A stretch of DNA of 64,000 nucleotides from Segatella copri (GCF_019249655.2 NZ_CP137557.1:4138501-4202500); one strand, 5' to 3'; shown: positions 26,386-36,346, counted from the first letter of the stretch. The notes: generated from the sequence alone by a model not told the origin. Numbers and translations are program-made.

Positions 26386-29103
26386 CTATGCAGTTGTTCT
26401 TAATACTATAAATTTATATACGGAATCCAAAGCCTCGTCAGCTTTCTGCATGTTTCCGAAAGCTGCAATCAATTGGGCTGCATGGGTGACATCGTTCTTC
26501 CTTATCTCTCGCACGTTGCAGGCTCCATTGGCTGCGATGTATTCCACTATCTTGCCTATTAAATCCTTCTGCTTCGGTGTTATATCCATTTGTTTCCGAC
26601 CATACCAAAGATTAAACATACTTCGAGCCGTAGGATAGGCACTTTCCAGTTTTTCTGTCTGATGGTAAGCGAAGCGTACCAGTTGGATGATGTTGGTAAG
26701 AGCCTCCGATTCTTCCTTCTTGGTCGTGCGGCGTACTTTATCACCATATACGATGGCGTATGAATTCCATAAGAGCTTTTGTGCAAAGCGGTTGTTCTCC
26801 ATCTTCAACTTGTTTTCCAAGTCCTTCAGCATGGAATAGGTGATGGGTTCGCCCTCGTTATTATATAGAATGCGTAAAGCTTCTATGTCATCACAGTGGT
26901 CGCAGCAATATTGTTCAAATGCATCTGTGGTACTTTGAGCCTCTTCTATAGAGAAACCTTTGGATATGAGTGTATCTTCTCCAGGCATCAGTGTGTTGAC
27001 AAAACCAGCTGCAAGAATCAGTATGTACTTACAGACATTGGCATGATTAGCTATCGGAGATACCAAACCCTTACGTTCATTGTTAGGTTCATTGATATCT
27101 ACGTATGGTGGCAATTGTGGCTGGTGCTCAGGATCGAGAGCATTATAGATGCGTTGAGCAATTTCCAGCATGTCATCATGAGCGATGCGGACAAATTCCT
27201 GTCGCTGTGCATTATCTGCCTTATTGTAAAGTCTGGATAATGTGGCAGCAAGCCGCTTGAGGTAATTGTCTGGCAGATTTCCATGAGCGATACGTTCCAA
27301 TAGTTCTTTTAATGTGATGGTCTCTGTCTCTGGACCTTCATACTGACCTGGTATGATATGCTCATGTTCGGTTACTCCTACTGCATCAACAAGGAAGAAA
27401 CAGTCTTTGCTTATTGCATTAGGTGTCACGTTGCGCAGCTGTTCATCACCTATTGTCCGGACTCCACGACCTTTCATCTGTGTATAGAGGGGAGCTGAAG
27501 CCACATCACGCATAAACATCACGACTTCCAGAGGCTTTACATCTGTTCCTGTTGCCACAAGAGTACAGGTTACGGCAATGCGAAAGTCCTTGTCGTTACG
27601 AAACTGGCGTATCAGTTCATTGCTATCTCCTGCTGAATAGGTTATCTTCTGAACAAAGCGGTCATCCGTGCGTCCAAAAACTTCTTTAGCAATTTGAACG
27701 ATATTTGTTGCATGGTTCTCGTTGAGCGCAAAGATGAGGGTCTTTGGCAGATAGTCCATGTTAGGCTCTCTTTGAGGGTCATTGAACATTTCTGTATAGA
27801 CAGCATCACGATAAGTGGAAAGAATAAGTTTTATCTGGGCAGGGTTGATGATGCTTCGATTTAACTCTTCTTTCGTATAAGTCTTCGTTTCCTTTGTGCT
27901 TACGGTTTTAACTTCACCAGTGTATCGAGTCTCAACTTTGGTTTTCTGACCTTGCATGATAGCTCCACCTTCTTCTGTTACCTTTGTTCTGATTCGATAG
28001 ATGCGGCTATCGACGTTGACACCATCTATGACTGACTGCTCAAGCGTATAGTTTACAACACGGTTGTTGTTGAAGAATGCCATCGTTTCTGGAATTGGTG
28101 TCGCTGTAAGACCGATAAGACGAGCTGTATCAAAGTATTCTAGCACCTTGCGCCAGTTGCCATAAATAGAACGGTGACACTCATCTATAATGATAAGGTC
28201 GAAGAAATCGTGTGGTAAGTTTGGGTTGTCTGGCAATGTTACTTCACCATCAGCTGTATCTTCATCGTCATCATCTGTATCCGTAATCTCTTCTCCTTTT
28301 AAGAGTGAGAATAATCTTTGTATGGTACAGATAACCACATTGCTGTCTGTTGGTACTTCTGCCGACTTCAACCTGTTGACTGCATAGATTGTATTGAAGG
28401 CATCACCTGTTTCCGTAAGGCGGAATGTTCCAAACTCTGTTTCTGCCTGTTTTCCGAGGTTGTTGCGGTCAACAAGAAACAGAACACGACGCATAGGGGT
28501 ATAGCTAAGCATACGATAAGCAGTAAGACATGCCGTATATGTTTTGCCGGCACCAGTAGCTAAAACCATCAATGCACGATTTTGACCTATACGGAAGCTT
28601 TTCTCCAATTCTGTTACTGCCTCATATTGGCATTCTCGCAGACCTTTCTTATTCAATGTAGGAAGTCCGGCAAAAGGGTCGTCTATACCTAACATCTTTA
28701 CTATTTCCTTTGGAGTAAGAATGCGGCTGATGTTTTCCCATTCTGAAGTTTCACGATGTCTATAATCAAAAAACTCTATTTCCTTACCATTTGATTTGAA
28801 GAGGAAAGGCAAAGGTTTTTGCCAGGCTTGATAACAGTCAGGTACACTCTTTGCATATGTGATAGCCTGTTCACTCACAATATTGGAAGAAATATTAATT
28901 TCTTCTCTTTTAGCTTCGAGCACACCGATAGCTTTCCCATTGATAAACAGGAAATAATCTGCTTCAAGATTACCTTTGAGCAATCCCTCACGAATAGCTA
29001 CGGCTGAGATGGTAGGCTCGTATTCATCTCGATTGACAACCTTCCATCCTGCATCAGCAAACCATTGGTCTATTTTGACTCTTGCTTTTTCTTCTGGCGT
29101 CAT
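26386..29103 (-). CDS. hsdR: Type I restriction endonuclease subunit HsdR
   Basis: 905-residue motor and nuclease subunit. The N-terminal PD-(D/E)xK nuclease shows Asp49 and Glu63-Ala-Lys65 (VLEAKRE). The helicase part has Walker A ATGAGKT (182-188), DECH in place of DEAD (IIDECHRSIYG), ATPIPE and a C-terminal lobe with GRGVRT. The last 250 residues form the helical region that binds HsdM. First gene of the operon; a -7 promoter element lies 27 bp upstream. All hallmark motifs are intact. Confidence 0.97.
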   Translation of the reverse strand: MTPEEKARVKIDQWFADAGWKVVNRDEYEPTISAVAIREGLLKGNLEADYFLFINGKAIGVLEAKREEINISSNIVSEQAITYAKSVPDCYQAWQKPLPFLFKSNGKEIEFFDYRHRETSEWENISRILTPKEIVKMLGIDDPFAGLPTLNKKGLRECQYEAVTELEKSFRIGQNRALMVLATGAGKTYTACLTAYRMLSYTPMRRVLFLVDRNNLGKQAETEFGTFRLTETGDAFNTIYAVNRLKSAEVPTDSNVVICTIQRLFSLLKGEEITDTDDDDEDTADGEVTLPDNPNLPHDFFDLIIIDECHRSIYGNWRKVLEYFDTARLIGLTATPIPETMAFFNNNRVVNYTLEQSVIDGVNVDSRIYRIRTKVTEEGGAIMQGQKTKVETRYTGEVKTVSTKETKTYTKEELNRSIINPAQIKLILSTYRDAVYTEMFNDPQREPNMDYLPKTLIFALNENHATNIVQIAKEVFGRTDDRFVQKITYSAGDSNELIRQFRNDKDFRIAVTCTLVATGTDVKPLEVVMFMRDVASAPLYTQMKGRGVRTIGDEQLRNVTPNAISKDCFFLVDAVGVTEHEHIIPGQYEGPETETITLKELLERIAHGNLPDNYLKRLAATLSRLYNKADNAQRQEFVRIAHDDMLEIAQRIYNALDPEHQPQLPPYVDINEPNNERKGLVSPIANHANVCKYILILAAGFVNTLMPGEDTLISKGFSIEEAQSTTDAFEQYCCDHCDDIEALRILYNNEGEPITYSMLKDLENKLKMENNRFAQKLLWNSYAIVYGDKVRRTTKKEESEALTNIIQLVRFAYHQTEKLESAYPTARSMFNLWYGRKQMDITPKQKDLIGKIVEYIAANGACNVREIRKNDVTHAAQLIAAFGNMQKADEALDSVYKFIVLRTTA

Positions 29104-29129
29104 AGTTTTGTTACCTATTATTTTAGTTA

Positions 29130-29137
29130 CAAAGATA
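29130..29137 (-). promoter_or_regulatory. -7 promoter element of the hsd operon
   Basis: On the minus strand TATCTTTG matches TAnnTTTG; no clear -33 box. Confidence 0.5.
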
Positions 29138-29227
29138 ATGATAATATTTCACTTGACCATTTATATGATTCACTATTTATACTTTTTTGTCTTTTATGGA
29201 TGGTTTCTCAACTTTTTTGAGAAAACT

Positions 29228-29259
29228 CTTGTTGGTTTCAAAAGAAAATCGTAACTTTG
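29228..29259 (+). promoter_or_regulatory. Promoter of the Rpn-family gene
   Basis: CTTG at 29228-29231 and TAACTTTG at 29252-29259, 20-bp spacing, 34 bp before the start codon. Confidence 0.65.
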
Positions 29260-29293
29260 CTGCTACAATAGAAACATTAATAACATTGGGATT

Positions 29294-30217
29294 ATGAAGC
29301 AGGTAGAAGAAAGATATATCAGTTTGCTGACCGATTTCGGTTTTAAGCGAATTTTCGGATCAGCTCCTAACAAGGATTTGTTGATCTGTTTCCTCAACAG
29401 CTTGTTCAATGGAAGACAAGTTGTTAAGGACGTGAAGTATCTGAATCCAGAGAGTGTGGGCGATATCTACACCGACAGAAAAGCTATTTTCGATGTATAT
29501 TGCGAAGGAGAAAACGGCGAGAAGTTTATCGTGGAAATGCAGAATGCATACCAGACCTACTTCAAGGACCGTGCTCTGTTCTATTCCACCTTCCCAATTC
29601 GTGAGCAGGCTCCTAAAGGTAGTGAATGGGACTTCAAGCTCAACCATGTTTACACAATTGCTCTGCTCAACTTCAACATGAACGAGGATGCCTTCAATAA
29701 GGAGGAAATCCGCCATCATGTGCAGCTATGCGATACAGCCACGCACAAGATTTTCTACGATAAGCTTGAGTTTATCTACGTGGAAATCGCCAAGTTCAAC
29801 AAAACGTTGGACGAGCTGGAAACGCTCTACGACAAGTGGCTCTATGCACTAAAGAATCTCTATAAGCTCACCCAGCGCCCTAAGGCCTTGTGTGACAAGG
29901 TCTTCGATCGCCTCTTTGAAGAAGCCGAGATAGCAAAATTTACTCCGCAGGAACAACGGGAGTACGAAGCCAGCAAAATGGCATATCGCGACATCAAGAA
30001 TTCGATTGATACTGCCAAGAGAGAAGGAAAAGAAGAAGGACTTGCTGAAGGAATGGAGAAGGGACTAGCTGAAGGAATGGAAAAGGGATTAGCTCAAGGC
30101 ATGAGTCAGCGAAGCCTCGAGATTGCTAGGACGATGCTGGCAAAAGGTATGGATACTGCGATGGTGATGGAAATTACGGGATTGTCAGAGAGTCAGTTGA
30201 AGCAGCTGAAAGAATAA
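29294..30217 (+). CDS. Rpn/PD-(D/E)XK nuclease family protein (transposase-like)
   Basis: 307 residues of the family annotated as Rpn recombination-promoting nuclease or PDDEXK family transposase, very common in Prevotella. The N-terminal nuclease fold shows LLTDFGFKRIFG (11-22) and the catalytic pattern Asp67 and Glu81-Met-Gln83 (IFDVYCEGENGEKFIVEMQ), with Gln replacing the usual Lys. The middle is helical. Residues around 245-270 repeat GLAEGMEK about three times, coded by a 24-bp tandem repeat that could change length. The gene starts divergently from hsdR with its own promoter. The physiological role of this family in Bacteroidota is unknown; some members have been linked to recombination or phage defence. 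Confidence 0.85.
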   Translation: MKQVEERYISLLTDFGFKRIFGSAPNKDLLICFLNSLFNGRQVVKDVKYLNPESVGDIYTDRKAIFDVYCEGENGEKFIVEMQNAYQTYFKDRALFYSTFPIREQAPKGSEWDFKLNHVYTIALLNFNMNEDAFNKEEIRHHVQLCDTATHKIFYDKLEFIYVEIAKFNKTLDELETLYDKWLYALKNLYKLTQRPKALCDKVFDRLFEEAEIAKFTPQEQREYEASKMAYRDIKNSIDTAKREGKEEGLAEGMEKGLAEGMEKGLAQGMSQRSLEIARTMLAKGMDTAMVMEITGLSESQLKQLKE

Positions 30218-30259
30218 GGGAAATTTAACCCAACTTGCTGCTGCTTATCATGTAACTGC

Positions 30260-30277
30260 TTGATTTCCAATATCCGT
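30260..30277 (+). repeat. 18-bp direct repeat, copy 1 (copy 2 at 33340-33357)
   Basis: TTGATTTCCAATATCCGT occurs exactly at both places, followed by ATTTTT and TTTTT respectively. The copies enclose the methyltransferase fragment, the transglutaminase gene and the IS1380 transposase (about 3.1 kb). Confidence 0.9.
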
Positions 30278-30340
30278 ATTTTTAGAAGTCAGGTTTGGGT
30301 GTAGCATGGATTTGCCATCATCAAATAAGTTTATACCAAA

Positions 30341-30534
30341 AAGGAGGGCGAGCGGCTTCTGCGTAGGATGCTTGCCCTGCGATTTCTCCCATCTTGCGAT
30401 GGCTGGCAGACGCCATACATCCGTCATCTGCTTGTCTTCGTTCAGCCTTTTCATCAACTGGTAGTTATAATAATGCGGCACCTTCTTCTCCTTCCTTGCC
30501 CAGATAATGAACTCGGTGGAGTAGGATAAGGAGG
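30341..30534 (-). pseudogene. Internal fragment of a site-specific DNA methyltransferase
   Basis: Read on the minus strand the frame gives SYSTEFIIWARKEKK, then HYYNYQLMK, then MTDVWRLPAIARWEKSQGKHPTQKPLALL. This pattern (TEFIIWA, DVW, GKHPTQKP) is that of the C-terminal half of beta-class adenine/cytosine-N4 DNA methyltransferases. Homology stops right after KPLALL, so the conserved AdoMet-binding block that should follow (D-PF-GSGTT) is missing. The 5' part is replaced by the transglutaminase gene, whose stop codon abuts it. It is therefore a remnant, probably of a second modification system that stood next to the type I locus. Confidence 0.75.
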
Positions 30535-31554
30535 TTATTCCATTTTCCATGATGTATGGTCATGTGAAAAGTAAAATTCAGGTTTTTGGGGACCATTCCA
30601 CCAGTAGGTCGGCCATCCATTTTGCAGGGATCTTGTGGATTTAACAGTACCATCGTCAAACTTTAATGGAACGTAGATGCCTCTTCCTATGACCACAGCT
30701 GAACCGTCATAACGCCCAAAATAATCCTCTTTCATGTTTCCGTTCTTCCATGTAGGGTCAACAGGAATCCACCCATAACGCTCCAGATAAAACTCAGCCC
30801 AGACGTGATATCCGCGATTCTGAAGGAGGGCTATCACATGACGGGCAGGAATGCCCTTGATGCGCAGCAGCGTTACGTATACAGAAGCGAAGCTGCCACA
30901 GTTACCACCGCCCCTGGTAAGGATTTCCTCGAAGGATAGCATGTCCGGGTCATCATGATACTTCAATGACTCGGCCACAGCCTCGTAACACTTGCGTGCA
31001 TACTTTATCACATTTCCCTTGCTCTTCTTCCAGATAAATTCTGCCGTTGCCTTGGCTTTTGTATTGTTAACTGCAATGTCGGGCAGCTGTTCGGCTGTGT
31101 AGGTCTTGTAGAGCGTGCTTTGGGTGTCATAGGGATATATCTTTTTGATTTTCTTAAAGTCTACAGTCACCTTGTGTGGTTGCACTACACAGACATCTGT
31201 ACATATAAGTCCCTGATTGTTTAGCTTGTTCAACCTGCCCCCGTCAGTTATAGTCTGTCTTAAGAATGCATTTGTTGTGTCTGCATCAGTTACAAGTTCG
31301 ACATGAATATTCTTCTCTAAATTGAACTTGTAAGGATTATGTTGATACAAATTGCAAAGAGGTAGGGGACGTATGCTGATTAGTTTTGTTATCGGAGAAC
31401 CTGTTGCCTTGAATGAAAATATATTGTTAAATACAATCGATGGCAACTTTTCTATCTTGTAAATTGTACTGTCAATGATATCTACATTACACTGTGCTTT
31501 CACAACGAATGCTGCTATGACGAGAAAGGCGGTTGTGATGATTCTTTTGTTCAT
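30535..31554 (-). CDS. Secreted transglutaminase-like protein
   Basis: 339 residues with signal peptide 1-20 (LVIAAFVVKAQ). The C-terminal half holds the transglutaminase-like core: Cys219 in GGGNCGSFAS, His250 in GYHVWAEFY and Asp266 in PVDPTW, the complete Cys-His-Asp triad of this superfamily. Bacterial members are mostly peptidases or amidases; the substrate is unknown. The N-terminal 160 residues are not recognised. The stop codon touches a methyltransferase remnant, so the 3' end lies at a rearrangement point, but the protein itself seems complete. Confidence 0.85.
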   Translation of the reverse strand: MNKRIITTAFLVIAAFVVKAQCNVDIIDSTIYKIEKLPSIVFNNIFSFKATGSPITKLISIRPLPLCNLYQHNPYKFNLEKNIHVELVTDADTTNAFLRQTITDGGRLNKLNNQGLICTDVCVVQPHKVTVDFKKIKKIYPYDTQSTLYKTYTAEQLPDIAVNNTKAKATAEFIWKKSKGNVIKYARKCYEAVAESLKYHDDPDMLSFEEILTRGGGNCGSFASVYVTLLRIKGIPARHVIALLQNRGYHVWAEFYLERYGWIPVDPTWKNGNMKEDYFGRYDGSAVVIGRGIYVPLKFDDGTVKSTRSLQNGWPTYWWNGPQKPEFYFSHDHTSWKME

Positions 31555-31654
31555 TTTTTTGTTTTTTATATGCCCCGTTTGTGAATCTTATTCCATTAAA
31601 GGAATATCTTTACCTAAATTCCGCAGCATTTTAGTTTAACTTATTTTATAAGTA

Positions 31655-33035
31655 CCTGAGCAACAAAAAGTTGCTCAGGATTTTGCCATGTCAGATTTTT
31701 CACCTATCTTAGTGTTGCAAATCAAAATATGTATCAAACCCGACAGACATGGCAAAGGTAGCAATAAAATCTGAGAAACTCTCTCCTTTTGGAGGAATTT
31801 TTTCAATAATGGAGCAATTTGACTCCAATCTCTCATCTGTAATCGACTCAACCCTCGGTATGAGATGTAGGCTGTATGGTTATCAATACAGCGAAATCAT
31901 CCGTTCGCTTATGAGCGTTTATTTCTGTGGCGGCTCATGCATAGAGGATGTCACCACTCATCTGATGTATCACCTCTCGCTTCATCCGACACTTCGCACA
32001 TGCAGTGCCGACACGATTCTCAGAGCCATAAAGGAACTGACCCAGGATAACATTTCCTACACATCCGACACTGGCAAGACCTACGACTTCAACACGGCAG
32101 ACATGCTGAATACACTGCTCCTCAATTGCCTATTGTCCACAGGGCAGCTGAAAGAGGGCGAGGGGTATGACGTTGACTTCGACCACCAGTTCATAGAGGC
32201 TGAGAAGTTTGATGCGAAACCCACATACAAGAAGTTTCTCGGGTACCGTCCAGGTGTGGCTGTCATTGGCGACATGATTGTCGGCATAGAGAACAGCGAC
32301 GGCAACACTAACGTTCGTTTCCACCAGAAGGACACGTTGAGGAGATTCTTTGAGAGGATTGAACAGAAAGGATTGACAGTCAATCGTTTCAGGGCAGATT
32401 GCGGATCCTGCTCAGAGGAAATTGTGGAAGAGGTCGGAAAGCATTGCATGACTTTCTATATCCGCGCCAACCGCTGCGGTTCGCTCTACGATGACATCTT
32501 TGCACTCAGAGGGTGGAAGAGAGAGGAACTGGGCGGCATTGAGTTTGAACTGAACTCCATTCTTGTTGAGAAATGGAAAGGGAGGGCATACCGTCTTGTA
32601 ATCCAAAGGCAGAAGCGAATTGACGGTGAGATTGACCTGTGGGAAGGCGAATACACCTACCGCTGCATCCTTACAAATGACTACGAGTCTTCCGAGAAAG
32701 AGATTGTCAAATTCTATAACCTCCGTGGAGGGAAGGAACGCATCTTCGATGAAATGAATAACGGATTCGGCTGGAACAGGCTTCCAAAATCCTTCATGGG
32801 AGAAAACACGGTGTTTCTTCTGCTTACGGCACTCATACGCAACTTCTATAAATTCATCATGGCGAGGCTTGACGTGAAGAGGTTCGGACTCAAAGCAACA
32901 AGCCGCATCAAGGCGTTTGTCTTCAAGTTCATCTCTGTGCCAGCCAAATGGGTCAGGACATCAAGGCAGTATGTGCTGAATATCTATTCATGCAACAACG
33001 CTTATGCTGATGTGTTCCAGAATGACTTTGGATGA
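31655..33035 (+). mobile_element. IS1380-family element (right end not resolved)
   Basis: A perfect palindrome with 10-bp arms, CCTGAGCAAC at 31655-31664 and GTTGCTCAGG at 31670-31679, stands 70 bp before the transposase and is the most likely left end. I could not find a matching inverted copy after the transposase, so the right end is given as the transposase stop and the true end may lie within the next 250 bp. Confidence 0.6.
31749..33035 (+). CDS. IS1380-family transposase
   Basis: 428-residue transposase of the IS1380 family (DDE with an alpha-helical insertion). Recognisable parts are the N-terminal YQYSEIIRSLMSVYFCGGSC segment, the first catalytic region DVDFDHQFI, RFRADCGSCSEEI around residue 214, and the C-terminal YNLRGGKERIFDEMNNGFGW (the E-containing region), as well as the final TSRQYVLNIYS tail. 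No frameshift is seen. It belongs to the group common in Bacteroides and Prevotella. Confidence 0.93.
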   Translation: MAKVAIKSEKLSPFGGIFSIMEQFDSNLSSVIDSTLGMRCRLYGYQYSEIIRSLMSVYFCGGSCIEDVTTHLMYHLSLHPTLRTCSADTILRAIKELTQDNISYTSDTGKTYDFNTADMLNTLLLNCLLSTGQLKEGEGYDVDFDHQFIEAEKFDAKPTYKKFLGYRPGVAVIGDMIVGIENSDGNTNVRFHQKDTLRRFFERIEQKGLTVNRFRADCGSCSEEIVEEVGKHCMTFYIRANRCGSLYDDIFALRGWKREELGGIEFELNSILVEKWKGRAYRLVIQRQKRIDGEIDLWEGEYTYRCILTNDYESSEKEIVKFYNLRGGKERIFDEMNNGFGWNRLPKSFMGENTVFLLLTALIRNFYKFIMARLDVKRFGLKATSRIKAFVFKFISVPAKWVRTSRQYVLNIYSCNNAYADVFQNDFG

Positions 33036-33398
33036 CACCGACAACTTATGGTCGTGATTTTGCGTATTGCCTCAAGTCGCATGGTGGGGTAAGGGGATTT
33101 AATGCGTCTTTGTGGCGATTTTTGCTGCGTTGCACCCTCTTTTGCCACAGTGTCGCTACCTTTTTGACCTCTGTGTCATCTTATGAGGGCGGTTGCGGAT
33201 TTGAGGCTTTATACACGGGATATGATTGTATTTGAGCACAAAGATACGAATTTCTAGTTAAATAGCCAAATAAAAAAGTGTTATCAAATATTAAATATCA
33301 GATAGTTAACTAAAGTTTCGCAAGTGAAAAATCACAAGTTTGATTTCCAATATCCGTTTTTTGTGTCTGATTTCGATGTGTTGTATGGATTTGTAAAT
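33036..33398. other. Intergenic stretch between IS1380 transposase and clpB terminator
   Basis: No convincing gene. A 67-codon frame at 33032-33235 overlaps the transposase end and looks accidental. Copy 2 of the 18-bp direct repeat lies at 33340-33357, and CAAAGATA at 33239-33246 could be a -7 box pointing left. The right end of the IS1380 element probably falls here. Confidence 0.6.
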
Positions 33399-33441
33399 AA
33401 AAAAGGCTCCTTCAGGGATGTTACTCCTCGAAGGAACCTTT
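33399..33441 (-). terminator. Terminator of clpB
   Basis: On the minus strand AAAGGTTCCTTC (33430-33441) pairs with GAAGGAGCCTTT (33402-33413), one mismatch as a G-U pair, and ends in CCTTTTTT. Confidence 0.85.
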
Positions 33442-33523
33442 CTGCTTTATGTGAATTGAATTTTTTAAATTCAATTTCTGTTTGAATTCATCTTCTGTTT
33501 TTAGACTCTTGACTTCTAGTATA

Positions 33524-36040
33524 TTACAGATTCTTGAACTCGATGCCGGTTGCCTCTGAGTAGTCGATGGTAATCGGCTTCTCGCGACTTACTTCCTCGG
33601 CAAGAATCTTCTTGCTCAAATCGTTCAGAACGTAATCCTGGATGGCACGCTTTACTGGGCGGGCACCAAACTCTGGGTCGTAACCTACCTCGGCAAGATA
33701 ACCGATGGCGGCTGGAGTCCAGCGGAGATCGAAGCCCTGAGGCTCCAACATCTTCTTGGCTCTGTTCATCTGCAACTCAACAACCTTGGCAATCTGATCC
33801 TTGGTCAATGGCTGGAAGGTGATGATGTCGTCGATACGGTTCAGGAACTCAGGACGGAAGGTCTTCTTCAACATCTCACGGCTTGCATTGGAAGTCATGA
33901 TGATGATGGTGTTCTTGAAGTTCACTACACGACCCTTGTTATCTGTCAGTCGGCCATCGTCCAATACCTGAAGCAGGGTGTTGAAGACATCTGGGTGAGC
34001 CTTCTCAATCTCATCGAAGAGAACCACACTGTATGGCTTGCGGCGAACAGCCTCGGTCAACTGACCACCCTCGTCGTATCCTACATACCCCGGAGGCGCT
34101 CCAATCAAACGGGTGACACTGAACTTTTCCTGATACTCACTCATATCAATTCGCGTCATCATCGACTCGTCGTTGAAGAGATACTCGGCAAGTGCCTTGG
34201 CAAGCTCGGTCTTACCTACACCGGTGGTACCGAGGAAGATGAAGCTGGCGATAGGACGCTTTGGATCCTGCAAACCGGCACGGCTGCGGCGTACGGCATC
34301 ACTTACGGCAGTGATAGCCTCGTCCTGACCGATGACTCTCTTGTGGAGTTCCTCCTCCAGATGGAGCAGTTTCTCACGTTCGCTCTGCATCATTCGGCTC
34401 ACTGGTATTCCGGTCCAGCGGCTTACTACCTCTGCAATATCATCGGCAGTTACCTCTTCGCGAATCATGGCTTCTCCGCCCTGGGTGCTCTTCAGCTGCT
34501 CCTGAATCTTCTTGATATCCTCTTCAAGGGCTACCAGTTTAGAGTAGCGAATCTCGGCAACACGTTCGTAATTGCCTTCACGCTCCATGCGCTCAGCCTC
34601 GAACTTGAGGTTCTCCATCTCCTGCTTGTCTTGCTGAATTTTGTTAACAAGAGCCTTTTCGCCTTCCCACTTTGCACGGAAGTCATGCTCCTTGTCCTTC
34701 AACTCTGCAATCTCCTTGTCGAGCTGCTGAATCTTAGGTTGGTCGTTTTCACGCTTAATTGCTTCACGTTCAATTTCCAACTGCTTCAAGTGACGGGTGA
34801 TTTCATCCAGTTCCTCTGGCACGGAGTCACGCTCCATACGGAGCTTGGCTGCGGCTTCATCCATCAGGTCGATGGCCTTATCAGGAAGGAATCTATCAGA
34901 AATATATCTCTCAGATAACTTGACAGCTGCTATGCAGGCATCATCCTGAATACGAACCTTGTGGTGGTTCTCGTAACGCTCCTTGATACCACGAAGAATG
35001 CTGATGGCATCTACCTCGTCTGGCTCATTCACCATCACAGTCTGGAATCGACGCTCCAGTGCCTTATCCTTCTCGAAGTACTTCTGATACTCGTTGAGGG
35101 TAGTGGCACCGATGGCTCTCAATTCACCACGAGCCAAGGCTGGCTTCAAGATGTTGGCAGCATCCATGGCACCCTCGCCACCGCCAGCACCTACCAGGGT
35201 ATGAATCTCATCGATGAAGAGGATAATCTGGCCGTTGGCATTGGTTACCTCCTTGATGACGCTCTTCAGGCGCTCCTCAAACTCACCCTTGTATTTGGCA
35301 CCGGCAACCAGTGCACCCATATCGAGCGAATAGAGCTGCTTGTTCTTCAGGTTCTCAGGCACGTCGCCACGAACGATACGCTCAGCAAGTCCTTCGACGA
35401 TAGCGGTTTTACCTGTACCAGGCTCACCAATCAGAATAGGGTTGTTCTTGGTGCGGCGGGAGAGAATCTGAAGAACTCTTCGAATCTCTTCATCACGGCC
35501 AATCACTGGGTCGAGCTTGCCGCTGCGAGCCTGTTCTACCAGATTCTTGGCATATTTTTCAAGACTCTGATAGTTCTCGTCGGCACTCTGGCTCTTCACG
35601 TTCTGACCCTGTCGCAAAGCCTGGATGGCTGCTGTGAGGTCCTTCTCGTTGGCACCCGCATCCTTGAGGATTCGGGCAGCGGTAGAGTTGCCTTTGAGGA
35701 TAGCGAGGAGAATAGGCTCCACGCTGACGAATTCATCTCCCATCTTCTTGGCGATGTCCTCGGCATTGAGCAATATCTGGTTGGTATCGCCCGAGAGGTA
35801 TGGCTGACCGGCACCCTGCACACGAGGCAGGTGCTGCATCTCCTGCTGCAGGAGCATGGCAATCTGGTTGCCGTTCATGCCCAGCTTCTGGAAGATATAG
35901 TTGGTTACATCAGGTGCCTTCTCGATGATACCACTGAGAAGCTGCACCGGTTCGATGGTCTGCTGACCATTTCTCTGCGCTATGTTCACAGCGGCCTGCA
36001 CCGCTTCCTGCGCCTTGATTGTAAATTTGTCGAATGTCAT
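33524..36040 (-). CDS. clpB: ATP-dependent disaggregase ClpB
   Basis: 838-residue Hsp104-type chaperone that works with DnaK to pull proteins out of aggregates. Order: N-terminal Clp repeat domain (1-145), first AAA+ module with Walker A GEPGTGKT (205-212) and Walker B LFIDEIH, middle coiled-coil domain (about 395-525), second AAA+ module with Walker A GTTGVGKT (604-611) and LFDEIE, then the C-terminal small domain. It is about 25 residues shorter than the usual ~860 because the segment after TIIIMTSN (716-718) runs straight into [16 protein letters not shown], where related ClpBs have a longer stretch. No sigma-32-like or other heat-shock site could be seen upstream. Confidence 0.96.
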   Translation of the reverse strand: MTFDKFTIKAQEAVQAAVNIAQRNGQQTIEPVQLLSGIIEKAPDVTNYIFQKLGMNGNQIAMLLQQEMQHLPRVQGAGQPYLSGDTNQILLNAEDIAKKMGDEFVSVEPILLAILKGNSTAARILKDAGANEKDLTAAIQALRQGQNVKSQSADENYQSLEKYAKNLVEQARSGKLDPVIGRDEEIRRVLQILSRRTKNNPILIGEPGTGKTAIVEGLAERIVRGDVPENLKNKQLYSLDMGALVAGAKYKGEFEERLKSVIKEVTNANGQIILFIDEIHTLVGAGGGEGAMDAANILKPALARGELRAIGATTLNEYQKYFEKDKALERRFQTVMVNEPDEVDAISILRGIKERYENHHKVRIQDDACIAAVKLSERYISDRFLPDKAIDLMDEAAAKLRMERDSVPEELDEITRHLKQLEIEREAIKRENDQPKIQQLDKEIAELKDKEHDFRAKWEGEKALVNKIQQDKQEMENLKFEAERMEREGNYERVAEIRYSKLVALEEDIKKIQEQLKSTQGGEAMIREEVTADDIAEVVSRWTGIPVSRMMQSEREKLLHLEEELHKRVIGQDEAITAVSDAVRRSRAGLQDPKRPIASFIFLGTTGVGKTELAKALAEYLFNDESMMTRIDMSEYQEKFSVTRLIGAPPGYVGYDEGGQLTEAVRRKPYSVVLFDEIEKAHPDVFNTLLQVLDDGRLTDNKGRVVNFKNTIIIMTSNASREMLKKTFRPEFLNRIDDIITFQPLTKDQIAKVVELQMNRAKKMLEPQGFDLRWTPAAIGYLAEVGYDPEFGARPVKRAIQDYVLNDLSKKILAEEVSREKPITIDYSEATGIEFKNL

Positions 36041-36314
36041 ATCTTAATCTCCTTTCTATGATTTTATTATTTTCAATACTTAGTTTCGCTTCAGCCCTTG
36101 CAGGCTTTCAGCTTCGCCGACGGTAGGAGCGAATAGTGTGCCCATTGCCGGAGTTGAGGAGATTTTCTGACGTTTTGTCGGCTTTTTCGTAGAAAAGGCT
36201 GCCTTTTTATAGAAGTTTCTGTCAAAATGACTGAACCGCGACTTGATTTATCGCAACCCATGCTTCAATAAATCGCAAATATCACTTAAATAATGTGATA
36301 ATAGCCCCTAAATG

Positions 36315-36346
36315 TTTGCGTATTCCAAATTTTCTTCGTACCTTTG
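36315..36346 (+). promoter_or_regulatory. Consensus promoter of the purH-mre-rod gene run
   Basis: TTTG at 36315-36318 and TACCTTTG at 36339-36346, 20-bp spacing, 62 bp before the start codon. The stretch 36041-36314 between clpB and this promoter holds no recognisable gene. Confidence 0.85.

Noticed and set aside
33032..33235. 67-codon frame after the IS1380 transposase
   Set aside because: Overlaps the transposase end, has no leader, and shows no family pattern; more likely the noncoding end of the element.
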